Assembly (NCBI RefSeq): GCF_000283155.1
Contig: NW_004454173.1
Location: 2,307,064 to 2,371,063 of the forward strand
Direction of reading: 5' to 3'
From: Ceratotherium simum simum
Lineage: Eukaryota; Chordata; Mammalia; Perissodactyla; Rhinocerotidae
Length of the DNA: 64,000 nucleotides
Of the stretch, positions 45,056 through 56,695 are shown one piece after another (position 1 is the first letter of the stretch; each line of letters opens with the position of its first letter). Position numbers and translations under genes: made by a program. The notes under the pieces were generated by a model, which was not told the origin of the DNA, did no database searches, and saw only the letters and a list, made by a program, of their open reading frames with translations.

Positions 45056-48000
45056 TCAGTCTTCTAGAAGTCAACGTATGTGAAGCCAGAATCTGAACCT
45101 GTCTCAGCCTAGGTCTCTATGTCTCCGTTGCCGTGAGTTTGGCAATGAACCAGATGCCAGCGGGCTGAAATCGAAGCTTGGATTATCAGGGCTCAACACA
45201 GGAGCCTGAACTGACACCTCAGGGAAGATGTGCAGCGGAGCCAAAGCAGAAAGTTAAACTGCAGGGGAGGGGGGCGCAGAGCCTGGGGGGCGGGGGCAGG
45301 ATGCATCACACCCTTACCTTCGTCTACAGCTTCCTTTTCACATTACAGACTTTTTTCTTTAGGGTACGGTCAGCTGCTTTGGTTTTGTTTTCATCTGTTG
45401 CTTTATTTCTTTTGAGCCTCCAGTTGGGTGCAGTCATCTTGACCCTTTATGCTAGGGTGGAGAGGGGTGGGGATGATTAAAACTCATCCCAGGAGACTTC
45501 ATTTACAGCATCTATAGATGTGGCACTTTGTCAGAATGTGGCACCTGTCGCTCTCAGCCCATCTTCTGCGCATCTACAGCTGGATCCAGTAGGACTTCAG
45601 AAAGGGCTGCATAAAGTTCAGAGGGCCCCTAGGAGGACGTCCCATCACATTGGGGTTTGTTTGTAAATGAAAAATTGGAGGGTTGGAATTACTTACACTT
45701 GATTTGCTTTCAACTTTAGCTGTGTGAAGGCTACCTTTAATTTAAAAAAGATCATCCAAGTTATTGTGAAAGGATAATATTGTTTTTTAAGTGTTAGGCG
45801 GACGTGGGGCAGTTCCTAAGACCACATGTAAGTCATTTAAAATTCTTTTTGGGACAAGGTAGTACGTAATAAATCTATGTATGTACCAAATCGAGATCAA
45901 TTACCATAAAATGTCTGTCTGTAACATGGGAACAATGAAATGATCAAGTGCAACCGTAAAGTAATTTATTGCCCTGGAAACTGCTCTGCATCTTCCCACG
46001 CAGTGATGGAGTGAAATATCACTGTGTTAACAGTGGAAGAGTGATCCTCTGGCCCAGGCTGCAGTCCACCAGCAGTTGAGGGTGACTGGAAGAGATCTTG
46101 AATGATCTTGAATGAGGGGTGCCTAGGGCCTTTTCTCAAAGGTTAACTTACAAGCTAGGAAGGTAGACAGGCACATTCGTAAATGATGGCAAGTATTTGC
46201 TGATTTGGGCTTGAAGGGCATTTTTTCCATACTCCTCCAGTGGCTTTTTATCAGAGCATTGTATTCTGGTCTTGGAAACTGTTACTTATCCATCACATCC
46301 GTGCTGAAGAGTGAAGTTTGCCCCCAGCTGTCTGACAGCCAAGTCACACCAGCTTCAGTAGGAGCCGCACATGTGTGTCCAGAGGGAGACTTTGGCTCTT
46401 TCAAACTTAGGCCTAAAGGGCTTGTTTAATATATTATGTAAGAAAGAGTGAGGTCATATAAATAGTCATGGCTCCTACCTTGAACCAAAAGTCGTCCTTA
46501 TTTGGTGCTTCCAAAGTTAGAAAACAATACAGGCAATAGAAGCTCTCTCAGGGTCAGTGAAGAAATAATGGCTGCCTTGTTCTCCACTGTGGGTTTGTGA
46601 CAGTGTCAGCAAAGCAGGCTGCCTGCTGCTTTTAGCACTTGAAGTTTGGACTGCTTTCATTTACCCTCTCAGCCCGCTTAGAAGGAACATTCTGGAAGTC
46701 CACTGAATCCCCACCTGCTGTTAGGATGCCCAGGCATCATTGAGGGGAAGCTCTACAGCGGGGCTCTAGGCGCTGGGCCCTGGGTGGGGTGGCTCTGCAG
46801 CCCTTGGGAGGGAGCAGTGGCCCCCACCGACAGCCTTGCCACTCTGCAGGGCCCTTTTGCAGCTGAGTCTAAGAAGAAATAGCATAACACTTCTCTCAGA
46901 TCATCATTTTGGCTGAGCTCAAGGTAGATCAAATTTCACCCTTAAATAACTGTCTTCTGTCTGTGTAAACAGTCACGGCCATTAGTCTTACACTTCAAAC
47001 CTCAGCCCATGGACTGTATTGGTTTCTTTTTCAGACCTTACCTCTGAGGGCCACTCTGCCCTGCTTTCTGAAGCCTCTGTTGCCTCTATGCATTCAGTTT
47101 ACTCTCTGAATCTTAAAAAGCCATGCTTGGGCACATAGAATTACGTGGGGAGGGGAGTGAAGAAAATTCATTCACTTCTCCCCCCTGGGACCTAAATCCA
47201 TTTTAGCATCCCACTTGCATCCAACCAGAAATGGCAAAATATTAAAGCATGGTGTTCTCATTCTTTTGGATGGGAAGAAGAGGTTATGCAAAGGAGGCCT
47301 GTGTCCCTGCAAAGTGGGAGAGAAACCTAACAAGAGGTTTGTCTCATTTAAGAAGTAAATATATTCAGTGGCAACAAAGATGCTGCCAACTAAATTTATT
47401 CCATTTTTAGGAAGAGAAGGGCAGGAGTTTTGCTGCTCCTTTAAGTTGCCTTTTGGATATAAATTTCTGCATGAGGTTCTCTTAAAAAGTAAGAACACAA
47501 CAGCAGCTTGTTTAAAACTTGACCTCTTCAGCATGCCTAAGAGTTTGAGAAACAAAAGAGAAGGCAATGGATAATTGATTCTGTTCTCCAAAGGCCATCC
47601 TGACACTGAACAGGTCCTGGCTTGGTTTCTACCACACAGGTTTTTAGTCTCTGCCAGCAAGAGGACACAGTTGGTGTCTACCTTTCTGCTGATGTCTTTA
47701 AATGTCAAAAACATGAGAAGGAAATCCATTGACACACTTGTCATTGTGACAATGCAGTATATCCCTTAGCATCCATGTAGCCATGCCCCAAATGACACTC
47801 AAATCAGTGGGATGGGGAGAGATTTTTAAAAGAAGGTAGAAAATGCCCTACCATGGAGAGCAGCTTATTTTATAGCCAGGAAGCCAAGGAATCTTTCTGA
47901 AATTTTTGCTTGAGGGCTAAACTTTAAACTTATTCCTTAGGCACACATTAGGTCTAGGTCTAACTATGCAGAAGTATAAGGACATGAGAACCCATGTTTC

Positions 48001-50009
48001 AGCAGTAGAGAGCTTCAAATCATTAGTTTGTTTCTAAATGTAAGATTTAGGAACTCTGTGATTTAATCAAAATGATTGCTTCTGGTAGCAAGTCAATAGA
48101 GTTGTCATATCAAATTAAGTTTTATCAAGTTTTGGCTGATAGGGATATTCACCAGCCTGGATCCCAACACGGTGTGTGCTCACTGCATTTATGAAAGTGA
48201 GGCTGGAGTCACCCTGCAATAGAAGTGAGGTCACCTTAATTGGCATGTTTTAATGCTATGTGGCAATGGGGACATCAGAGCCCCAGTGAATAAGCAAGTA
48301 GCCTGTTGGGAGGAAGATCTCATGGTAGACATTCCTTGCTTGGAAGGTTTAGAAAATTCAGTCCTCCAGTAAATGTCTCGCACAGGCACAAACCTTAACC
48401 TAAATAGAGAGGGCTAAAAAAGAATCCTTTCATGGTAGGGCTCCCTTAAATTAGCTCAGCTAATCTATTCATCTGTGTGTGCTGACTTGTGCCTAAACGT
48501 TGGAGGCCAAATCCAAAAAAAGAAAAAGCAAGCCCGTGGCTCAATCCTAGGAAAGACGTGAACCAGAGTGTAATCTTGGACAAAGGAGCCACTGCATACC
48601 ACAGCAAGTCCATATTAGAGAAAAGATATGCCCGCTCCTCACAATCGCCCTCATTAATTCACTTCACGTTTTGGCTTTGCAGGTGCCTTTGGCATATTCA
48701 GATTTCTCCATTTATTGTGATTCTTCTCAATTTTCAAATCATTTTATGGTCCAGGTTTCAAACTTCAGATAAGATCAGAAGTTTTGAAAAGATGTTAGCT
48801 GTTGGTACTTTTAGTACTTTTAATATTTCCACCTTCCCTGGCTTCCCAAGATATGCTCAGATAAGAACTTTTTAAATAGATGGCCAGGATGACAATGTTC
48901 TAGGCCTTCATCTCCTAAACATAGGTGGCAATTCTCAAGAAAGAAGAGGGCTAAAGAGATTTGGAGATTTGGACTCCAATTTCTGTAACTAGAATGGCAG
49001 AGGGGAACACGACAGGATGCAAAAGAGGTCCCCACAGCCTTAGAGCCTTGCATTATGCACTTGCTTCCCACTGAAGCCAGAGACCCGTTTGTACAGTCAA
49101 GTTTGCTGTACCTGCTGAAACACTGCACATGCTCTGCCTGAGTTCTGGCCACGCAGTTCCCTCATTTTCTTATCTGACTTGTTATCTACTGGTGACTTCC
49201 CATTTCTCTGGGAAAGTCAGCTAGTGGAAGACACCTGAAGAAGAAAATCAGGACAAGAGAAGGTATTTGGAAGTGGTCCAAAGGTAGTGCTCTATGTGTT
49301 AAGGGTCTGTGGAATTGCCCTTGAAAGGCTGTTATTGATCCTAGCACTTGTACCACACTATGTAGTGTTTGGGTAACCAATTTGCTCATGGTCTTAGAAT
49401 CCTTATAATTGGATGGATCTATGCTTTTTGCTGTATGATGAATGTTTCTATTTAAAAAGAACAAAACAATAACAAAAAACCCCAATTCCTACTACCCTGC
49501 CTCCTCCATGCATAGTATTCTACTGTGCTTTATTCCTGAACCTGACTCATTCAGCTTTTCTCCTGGAATTTGTCAGTATGGAGCCTGGTTAATGGAGAAA
49601 ATGAGTGCAATGCCCAGGCACAGGGCCATGACTCATTCCTGGCAGTTCAGGGGCTTTGTAATGGAAATCATAGTTCCAAGCCTCAGTTCTTACCAAGTGG
49701 ATATGTGAATATTAATGAAACAGAGCAAAATCTCCGGGGCTCCTTCATAACTCACACCATACATTCAGTGTCTGCTTATGGAGTGAAGGTTCCTCTCCAT
49801 AACCCACACGTGCTTGAATACCAGAATATTGTGTTAATTAGTCTTTTAAAGCACAGTAACATATTTGGCTTGGTGAAAGGAGGAAATTCTCTCATTTGTT
49901 GGACCTGTTTGGTTAAAAGGGCATGTTTGTCTACTGAATTAGTCTCCTAGGGTTTATACTAGTATCTGAATGCTTTTTAAATAGTCTCTAATGACCTGCA
50001 GCTGATTCT
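45056..50009. other. Repeat-poor unique block
   Basis: Nearly 5 kb in which I recognise no transposable element. It contains a quadruplex-capable G-rich run (45264-45296) and a 190-codon minus-strand frame (47172-47744) with no recognisable domain, signal peptide or motif. Other frames (48489-48875, 49570-49950) also look like chance. No CpG island. Confidence 0.5.
45264..45296 (+). other. G-quadruplex-capable run
   Basis: Four G runs of 4, 6, 6 and 5 with loops of 1, 10 and 1 nt. The long middle loop makes it a non-canonical but plausible quadruplex. Confidence 0.6.
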
Positions 50010-50019
50010 CATTCATTTA

Positions 50020-50092
50020 TTCTCTCTCTCTCTCTCTTTCTACTTACCTATCTATAATTGTGTGTGTGTGCGGTATATGGATGACAGGTAGG

Positions 50093-50159
<67 letters not shown>
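50020..50159. repeat. (CT)n, (TG)n and (TAGA)n microsatellite cluster
   Basis: A (CT)n run at about 50020-50037, a (TG)n run at 50060-50070, then an uninterrupted (TAGA/GATA)n tetranucleotide from about 50093 to 50159, roughly 17 units. The preceding cttacctatctat is complementary to the repeat, so a hairpin is possible. The reverse strand translates as a YLSI repeat (50044-50262), which is not a gene. Confidence 0.95.
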
Positions 50160-50984
50160 TCCATTGAGAGAGCATGGTTAATTGAAACCCTGGATAATCC
50201 CAACCTTTTATTTTACCTTCTGCTTGACCCAACCTTGTCCCCAAACTTCTTTCAAGTGACATTACTTTCTTTGTCCTATGTAAGATTTAAAAGTAGTAAA
50301 ATAGCCAAGAAACAGACAGAAGGAAGAAGTAGGGGAAACACACAAGACAGATATTTGAAATGCTTATTTTTGATTGACTCAGGTTTGAATTTTGTGTCTG
50401 ACAGACAGGTAGGACTTTGTGGAAACTCATACCTGAGCCAGTTTCCCGTCACTCTTGGAGACTGGGACAGAAGGTCAAATGTTAAAAGTTGGGTTTTGGT
50501 GATTCTTATACGTCTACAGTCCGTTGCACCAGGAATGTTTTGGAGCTGCTAATTGGAAAGCAGACATTTAGAAGATATTTTCAGCAAAAGAAGAGGATGA
50601 GCAGTAAACCTTATAACTCTGCCACTTTATTCTGATCCTGTGTTCTCTAACAATAGCTCCCTGCTACGTGCTCTTAAAACACAAGTGCTAATATTATGAG
50701 AAATAAATTATAGGAAAAACAGTCTAATCTTTTCTAAAAGTGCTAAAAATACCAATCTGCAACCAGGAACTTTTAAGCTTTCTTCCCTTTCCAGATGATG
50801 CAGGATTCTAGGCAGAGACTGGATTTCAGAGGACACTCAGGCCTGGGCGAGAGAGGAGGTTTTAGCTTATAGGAGTAAAGATCTTTAGACAAGGACATTC
50901 AAAGTGAACGCCTTGTCATGACACTAGTGCTGAGTCCTTAGATGCACAGACCATTGTTTTCCATGTCTTTCTTTGGAAGCGTCT
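50160..50984. other. Unique sequence, no feature recognised
   Basis: About 820 bp after the microsatellite. A 105-codon plus frame (50235-50552) shows no domain. Confidence 0.5.
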
Positions 50985-51085
50985 GGTGATGGAAGGGTAT
51001 TATGTTTACTGTTTTCTTATGAGGAAACTGAGGCACAAGAGGTTACATTTCCAGACTTAGAACCTAGGGCTATGTCCCTGAGGTC
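50985..51085 (-). mobile_element. MIR fragment
   Basis: Minus orientation: attatgtttactgttttctt, atgaggaaactgaggcacaa and gaggttacatttccagactt match the MIR core. Confidence 0.75.
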
Positions 51086-52776
51086 CCGTCTGCAGTTGGG
51101 AGACAACTCTGCACCAAACTGTTTGGCACTGCTGGTTTCTGTATGGGAACTCTGCCATCTGCTTATCCTTACCAGGTCCATCTCTCACAATGTGCGAAGA
51201 GAGAGACTTCTGTTTGATAGCCTTCAAGGTTTGATGAGGGATTTTGTCCAGGACCTGAGATAAAGAAGGCAGGATAGGATAGTGACCTGGAAGATTTGGA
51301 GGCAAAATGATGGTGGGACAGGTGTGTGTGTGTCCAGAGAAGATGGAGTGTGTGTGTTCAAAGCCCCACTGGGGACCTCCTTATCTTCCGATCATAGATG
51401 GCTTATGTCCATCCTCCGCCATCATTCGTTCCTATGTTGTGTCTGCTGGGAAATCTCACAAGCATGTCTGAGGTCACTGTGTATTTCTTTATACAGAAAT
51501 CTTTTCTTAAGCTTTATGAAGTTGTAGAATAAGAACTACGCAAGTGAAAAGTAACAGTATTGGTCTTAATACACCTGCCAGATGTTCTGTTTGGAAAAAA
51601 AGTTAACTTTTCAGAAAATAAAAAATAATAAGACAGTGCCTGGTGAATTGGGCTCTCATTCCCACGTCTGCTGTGGGTGGCTTCTTGCTGATGCGGTGTG
51701 GTTTTCAGATCTGTGACTGAGGGACTTGGATTGTGTATGTCTCTGGACTATGAGTAGAGATAATGTTTAGGGTTCTAATGTGGGTATTGAGGTCTTTTTA
51801 GTGTATGATTACTTTTTGATATCGTGATTTTAAGGGAAAGTTAACTAAACTTAAGTTGCTTAAATTTAGCCACATTTCTTAAATATCCTTTTCTGGAAAA
51901 TTGAAAAGTGACTTAGTTGAAACAAGATCCAGAAACTCTCTTTTCAGCACATTCTTCAGTTTATAATGCTAAGATCTGAAGAATACTTACAGTAACTAGC
52001 ATCACTGAGACCTGATGAAGCAGTTCATATTTTTACTTTTATTTTTTATTTGAGAAGTGGTTGCCACGTAGAGTAAAAGAACCTCATGCTTTTAATCTTT
52101 CCAGTTGACATTGCCAGTGTGAGTGTTGTTATTGTTAGAGAATCATAATGGCATGTTCTGGAGGCTCTTCTCCTCTCACCCGACACACCCTTGCACTTGC
52201 ACCGGCCAGCGCAGCCAGAGGAAGAAGAAGAAAGCAACATCACATTTGCTGTCAGTACGTGATTCTCTGTTGCTTTGGAGGCCTGCTGGGATTTGCTCTT
52301 AAACTATTATTAAATTTCTAATGTCCACCCAGGTTTAGATTCATTCGTAAGAAGAACCAAGAAGACATAAGTGTCAGGCCACGCTGTGTGGACCTTTCTT
52401 CAGTGAGCCTTTGTGTAGCCTCCCAGCGAGGACAGTGGACCCAGCGCCAGGCTGGGGAACGGGACATGGGGCTGCGTAGAGGGCCTCGCATACGTCACCT
52501 CACCTGCACCAGCCTCCTCTCCACACCACTTGCCCAGTCATGCTTGTTTTGAAAATTGGGTGTGATAATGTTTAGAAAGAGATTTTGCAAACTTTTACAA
52601 AAAGTACTCCTCAGATGTTAGATATTAATAAGTTATAAAGGAAACCATAAGTTGAGTAGGTAAATGTAATTATGTGTGTGTATCGATCATTATGTGTGGG
52701 GGACACCAGTAATTTTGGAAAAGTTTTTAGTCACTTCTTGATGGGGCCCCAAGTGAAAAATATGCAGAGACCAATT
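51086..52776. other. Unique sequence, no feature recognised
   Basis: About 1.7 kb, AT-rich at 51.5-52.1 kb, with a more GC-rich patch at 52370-52540. No repeat family or gene was recognised. Confidence 0.45.
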
Positions 52777-53114
52777 CAGCAGTTTCTTTTTCTTTTTTTT
52801 TTTTTTTCTGTGAGGAAGATCAGCCCTGAGCTAACATCCATGCCAGTCCTCCTCTTTTTGCTGAGGAAGACTGGCCCTGAGCTAACATCTATTGCCAATC
52901 CTCCTCCTTTTTTTCCCTTTCTCTCCCCAAAGCCCCAGTAGATAGTTGTATGTCATAGTTGCACATCCTTCTAGTTGCTGTATGTGGGACGCCGCCTCAG
53001 CATGGCTGGACAAGCGGTGTGGCGGTGCGCGCCTGGGATCTGAACTTGGGCCGCCAGTAGCGGAGCGCGCACACTTAACCGCTAAGCCACGGGCCCCACC
53101 CCAGCAGTTTCTTT
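52777..53114 (-). mobile_element. ERE SINE, long two-module type, with 13-bp duplication
   Basis: Minus orientation. A T-run, two tandem modules (gaggaagatcagccctgagc and gaggaagactggccctgagc), the middle section (ccccagtagatagttgtatg, tccttctagttgctgtatgt) and the tRNA-like head (gccgccagtagcggagcgcg, accgctaagccacgggcccc). The word cagcagtttcttt at 52777-52789 and 53102-53114 is the target duplication. Very similar to the copies at 2.4 and 60.7 kb. Confidence 0.94.
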
Positions 53115-55719
53115 AAGTTTAAACAAAGTGAGAATTGGAAATCTCCCAAAAGACAAGCAGTAGAGGTAAGCTGTGGCAGACCGCTGCACCAGATGATGGA
53201 AAGATGTGTGACTGATGCAACGCCCACTGTAAGAAGAAACACAGAGCCGCTGAAGAGAGCTATTGTAATGGTACAGTGTTTGGTTACAGGATTGGCCTTA
53301 CAGGGAGTGTAGGGTGAATATTATAAAGACGCCTGAGGTGAAGGGGGTGTTTGGTTCAGGAATCCCTGGACGAAGAAGGAGCCATGTTCCCATCCCACAA
53401 TATGGCCTTTAATGTTCAGGGCATGGGGAGTCTGCTGCATGCATGAAAGAATCTTGTTGATTCTTCCTATGAGTTTATAGAGGAAAAGTCCGTAAGTTGT
53501 ACTTAGTTCTAAGACTCAGAAAGCAGCAGAAGCAGCTGGGACTTGCTCAGTTCCATGTTGGCCTCTTGTCTCTACTGTTTCATTCCGTTTGCTGTCCTCT
53601 GTGGCATCTCCGTCTCCCCAGGCCAGGCCTGTACAGGAGGGAGTCACAGAAAAATAAAATAAGGTGGTTTCCCAGAGGCTGTTGAGCACTGGTGCCAACT
53701 GTAGCCAAGTGACAAACACCCACCATATCTGGGCCCTAACTCTCAACCAGCGCCCTCCCAGCACACATCCCACTGAGGGCTCATCTTTTAAATCTCTCTG
53801 ACGTGTCCTAATTCCTGATAACCCTGCTGATGTTAATGCTTACTGATCATCAGTTATATTTTAAGCATTACTTTTGTTCCAAAAAGTATTTAAGATGGAG
53901 TTTCTCAGCACATAATCAAGTTCCCAAGATGTGTACTGATGCTCTGGCCTTCACGGGCTCAGGCTTTAGGACACGAGGGAGGGCTGTCATCTCTTGGAGT
54001 CACAGTTATCTCCTTTCTGGGGTACCCCTGATGGGGATAGAATAGCAGGCAGATGGCATCTGACTCCAGGATATCTTGTAGGGTTGGCCTAAAACCCAGG
54101 CTCAAGTGGTTGTGAAGTAGGACAGAGTGTGAGGCACAGGACCGTGTCAGGGTTCAAGAAGAGTCAGGGAAACCCCCTTTTCTGTCTAGGGAGGACCCAC
54201 GTGGGTGGCGGTGATGCACTTGCCCAACACAGTCACATATGGTTCCTGAGTTCTTAACTGAGAGGGGTCATTCTGAGGGAGGCTGAGCATGAGATTGGGA
54301 ATCCAGAATGACCTTTTCTCCATCAAATTCATCAACTTCCATGATTCTTCCATTGAGAATCACTTCTCAGCTTGATTTATTTCTACATCAGAGCCCACCA
54401 CACACACACAAACCCATCCTTTTCCCCACAGAGCTCTGAAAACACTCATCTGTCTGCATACTTTTAATCAGAAAATTTAGATTACTCCCCGCAGATTGCC
54501 TATTTCTTGAAGGAGGAGAAGATGGCACAGTAGTCATTTTGAAAGGATTAAGTGGTCGTTTGAGCCAAAAAGAAATCACCTTTTTATTCTTCAAGGCAAA
54601 GGCTTTTTCAAGCCAGCTGCTTGAAGTCTAAATTGTTCCACACGGGAGAATGGGAGGCATGTCTCCTGGTATATCCAGGTGGGCACAGTCTTTTAGTGAG
54701 TGGCAGATATATGAGATCTTCTGTATGGAATTCCCGGGGTCAACAGACTCACAGAGAAGGGATTTTTCAAATCCTGTCATTTCAAACTCCAGGCAAAATA
54801 TTGGCATAGAAAACAGAGTTTTCCCAAGTCAACCCATCATTGACTCAGATATTAATAGAACATCAGGAGTCAAGAAAAGTTAGAAGGTAGAGATTTTAAG
54901 GTCAGACCTGGTTTTAATTTATATGTCGTTATTCCTACTAGTTAGAGAAGCACTCTCCCCCAATACCCTGTCCCAGGCATACATTGTTCACCCATTATAG
55001 ACGAGTTAACTTTTTTTTCAGGGTGCCACCTTAAGGGTCATTAATTTAGCAAATTAACTGACATTCCTAGAAAAGCTCCTTGGCTTGTGCCACTAAATAT
55101 TTACCTAGTTAGTGACACTCAAAGGGCACCCCAAAATCGTGGGTCCGCTTCCAAAGGGTGAGCAGTTTACTTTCAGGAAATGAATTAGTCACTTGTGGAG
55201 TCAGACCAACACCCAGGCCGCTCAGTTTCAACATACTTTACAATGCAAAAGGAAACTTTCCTACCTCAGACTTTCAAACCTTTTCCAGATGGATCGAGAG
55301 GGGCAAGTGCATGGAAGCCAGGGAGGCTGGTCCAGCTTGGTGGCTGAGCACCATGATGGTGGCTACAGGCTGGTGGTGGGTGGCTGATAACAGGCATCCT
55401 TGAATGCCTGGAGAGAGATGCCTCCTGTGCCTACCCTGTTTCCATTTGCCAAACACCCATGAGAAACGCAGGAAATCTGTGGACAGGCCAGAGTGTGCTC
55501 AGCTGAGGTGGTGCCCCACCCCACGCCCCCCAGTTGCCTTTGTGGGTTTCACCTCTCAGCTGAAGCTGCCCACAGCTGTCTGGGAAATGGATCTGGGCCT
55601 GGGAAGCAGCAGCAGGGGAGTGGGGTGCAATATGGTATGTTTTCCGAAGCTGGACCTTTTTGCCCTGGTGGCCAAAACAGGGAGTCAGGAGGCCCACTGT
55701 GTGCCGCAGAGAGAGACAT
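53115..55719. other. Unique sequence, GC-richer toward the right
   Basis: About 2.6 kb with no repeat I can name. From 55.3 kb on the DNA is GC-rich and several frames are open on both strands (for example 55404-55736 plus and 55431-55835 minus), which is what higher GC alone produces. No domain was recognised. Confidence 0.45.
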
Positions 55720-56695
55720 TGGGAGGAGGTGGCTGAGCGCAGCCTGCTGTTCAGTTCTGGGTGCCACGTTTTCCAAGAGACATTGAGTGGACCCAGAGGA
55801 GGGTGGCCAGCAGGCTGTGGGGGTCTATATATCACATTATTTCAAGATTATTAGAAGGAACTGGGGATTTTTATCCTGAAAAAGAAAATTTAGGGGGGAT
55901 GGCTATCTTGTGAAAGGGGAAGTAGTTTTTTTTTTTGTATTTTATTATTGTAGTAAAATATACATAACATAAAATTTGCCATTTTAATCATTTTTAAGTG
56001 TACAGTTCTGTTACATTAATTATATTCACAATGTTGTGCTACCATCACCACTGTTTATTTCCAGAACATTTTCATCATTCCAAACAGAAACTCTTTACAC
56101 ATTAGACAACAACTTCCCTCCTCCTCTCAGCCCCTAGCAACCACTGTTCTACTCTCTGTCTCTATGAATTTGCCTACTCTAGGTAACTCATGTAAGTGGA
56201 GTCATACAGTATTTGTCCTTTTGTGTTTGGCTTCTTGCACTTAGCACAATGTTATCAAGGTTCATCTCTGTTGTAGCATATGTCAGAATTTCATTCCTTT
56301 TAGAGGCTGGATAATATTCCATTTTATGTATAGACCACATTTTGTTTATCCATTCATCTCTTGATGGGCGTTTGGGTTGCTTTTGGTTATTGTGAACAGT
56401 GCTGCTGTGAACATGGGTGTACAAGTATCTGTAGATTTATTCTTTGTGGTTTCAGAAAAACTGACCTTTGCTGAATGGGAAGACACTGCAGAGAGGCCAG
56501 TTATGGCTGCAGTAATCCTGGCTCTCTGATGGTGGAAGTGGGCTCCCTGTGGCTAGGGAGTAACTCAGCCCGGGTGACCATCAGGGAGGAATCATGCGGT
56601 GGGACCCCCACAACTAGTAAAGGAAGGGCCAGAGGATCTCTGAGGTCCCTTCCATGTCCAGAATTCTGTGATTCTCAGGCAGGTGGAGTGTGCAT
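55720..56695 (+). mobile_element. CR1/L3-like LINE 3' end, split by an L1
   Basis: The left part carries agttctgggtgccacgtttt, gagtggacccagaggagggt and aggaactggggatttttatc. The right part carries gaggatctctgaggtccctt and ccatgtccagaattctgtga, then ttct. This order is the hallmark of the 3' end of CR1-superfamily LINEs (L3 in mammals), including the terminal 'attctgtgattct' repeat. An L1 (55926-56440) lies between. CR1/L3 elements are among the oldest repeats in mammalian genomes. Confidence 0.75.
55926..56440 (-). mobile_element. L1MB-like L1 3' end inside CR1/L3
   Basis: Minus orientation: T-run, 3' UTR (aaaatatacataacataaaa, tttttaagtgtacagttctg), then the ORF2 C-terminal region. The reverse strand of 56188-56424 still reads as an ORF2 tail (for example WSIHKMEYYPASKRNEI). 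Same subfamily type as the L1 at 7.6 kb. No clear target duplication. Confidence 0.9.

Noticed and set aside
47172..47744. 190-codon minus-strand frame
   Set aside because: No domain, signal peptide or motif that I recognise, no splice or promoter context, and length within chance expectation for this window.
50093..50159. CRISPR-like array
   Set aside because: A tetranucleotide microsatellite without spacers, in a mammalian genome.
50044..50262. Protein with a repeated YLSI motif
   Set aside because: Direct translation of the (GATA)n microsatellite.
55404..55835. Overlapping open frames on both strands at 55.4-55.8 kb
   Set aside because: Higher GC lowers stop-codon frequency, and the right part is CR1/L3 sequence. 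No domain is recognised.
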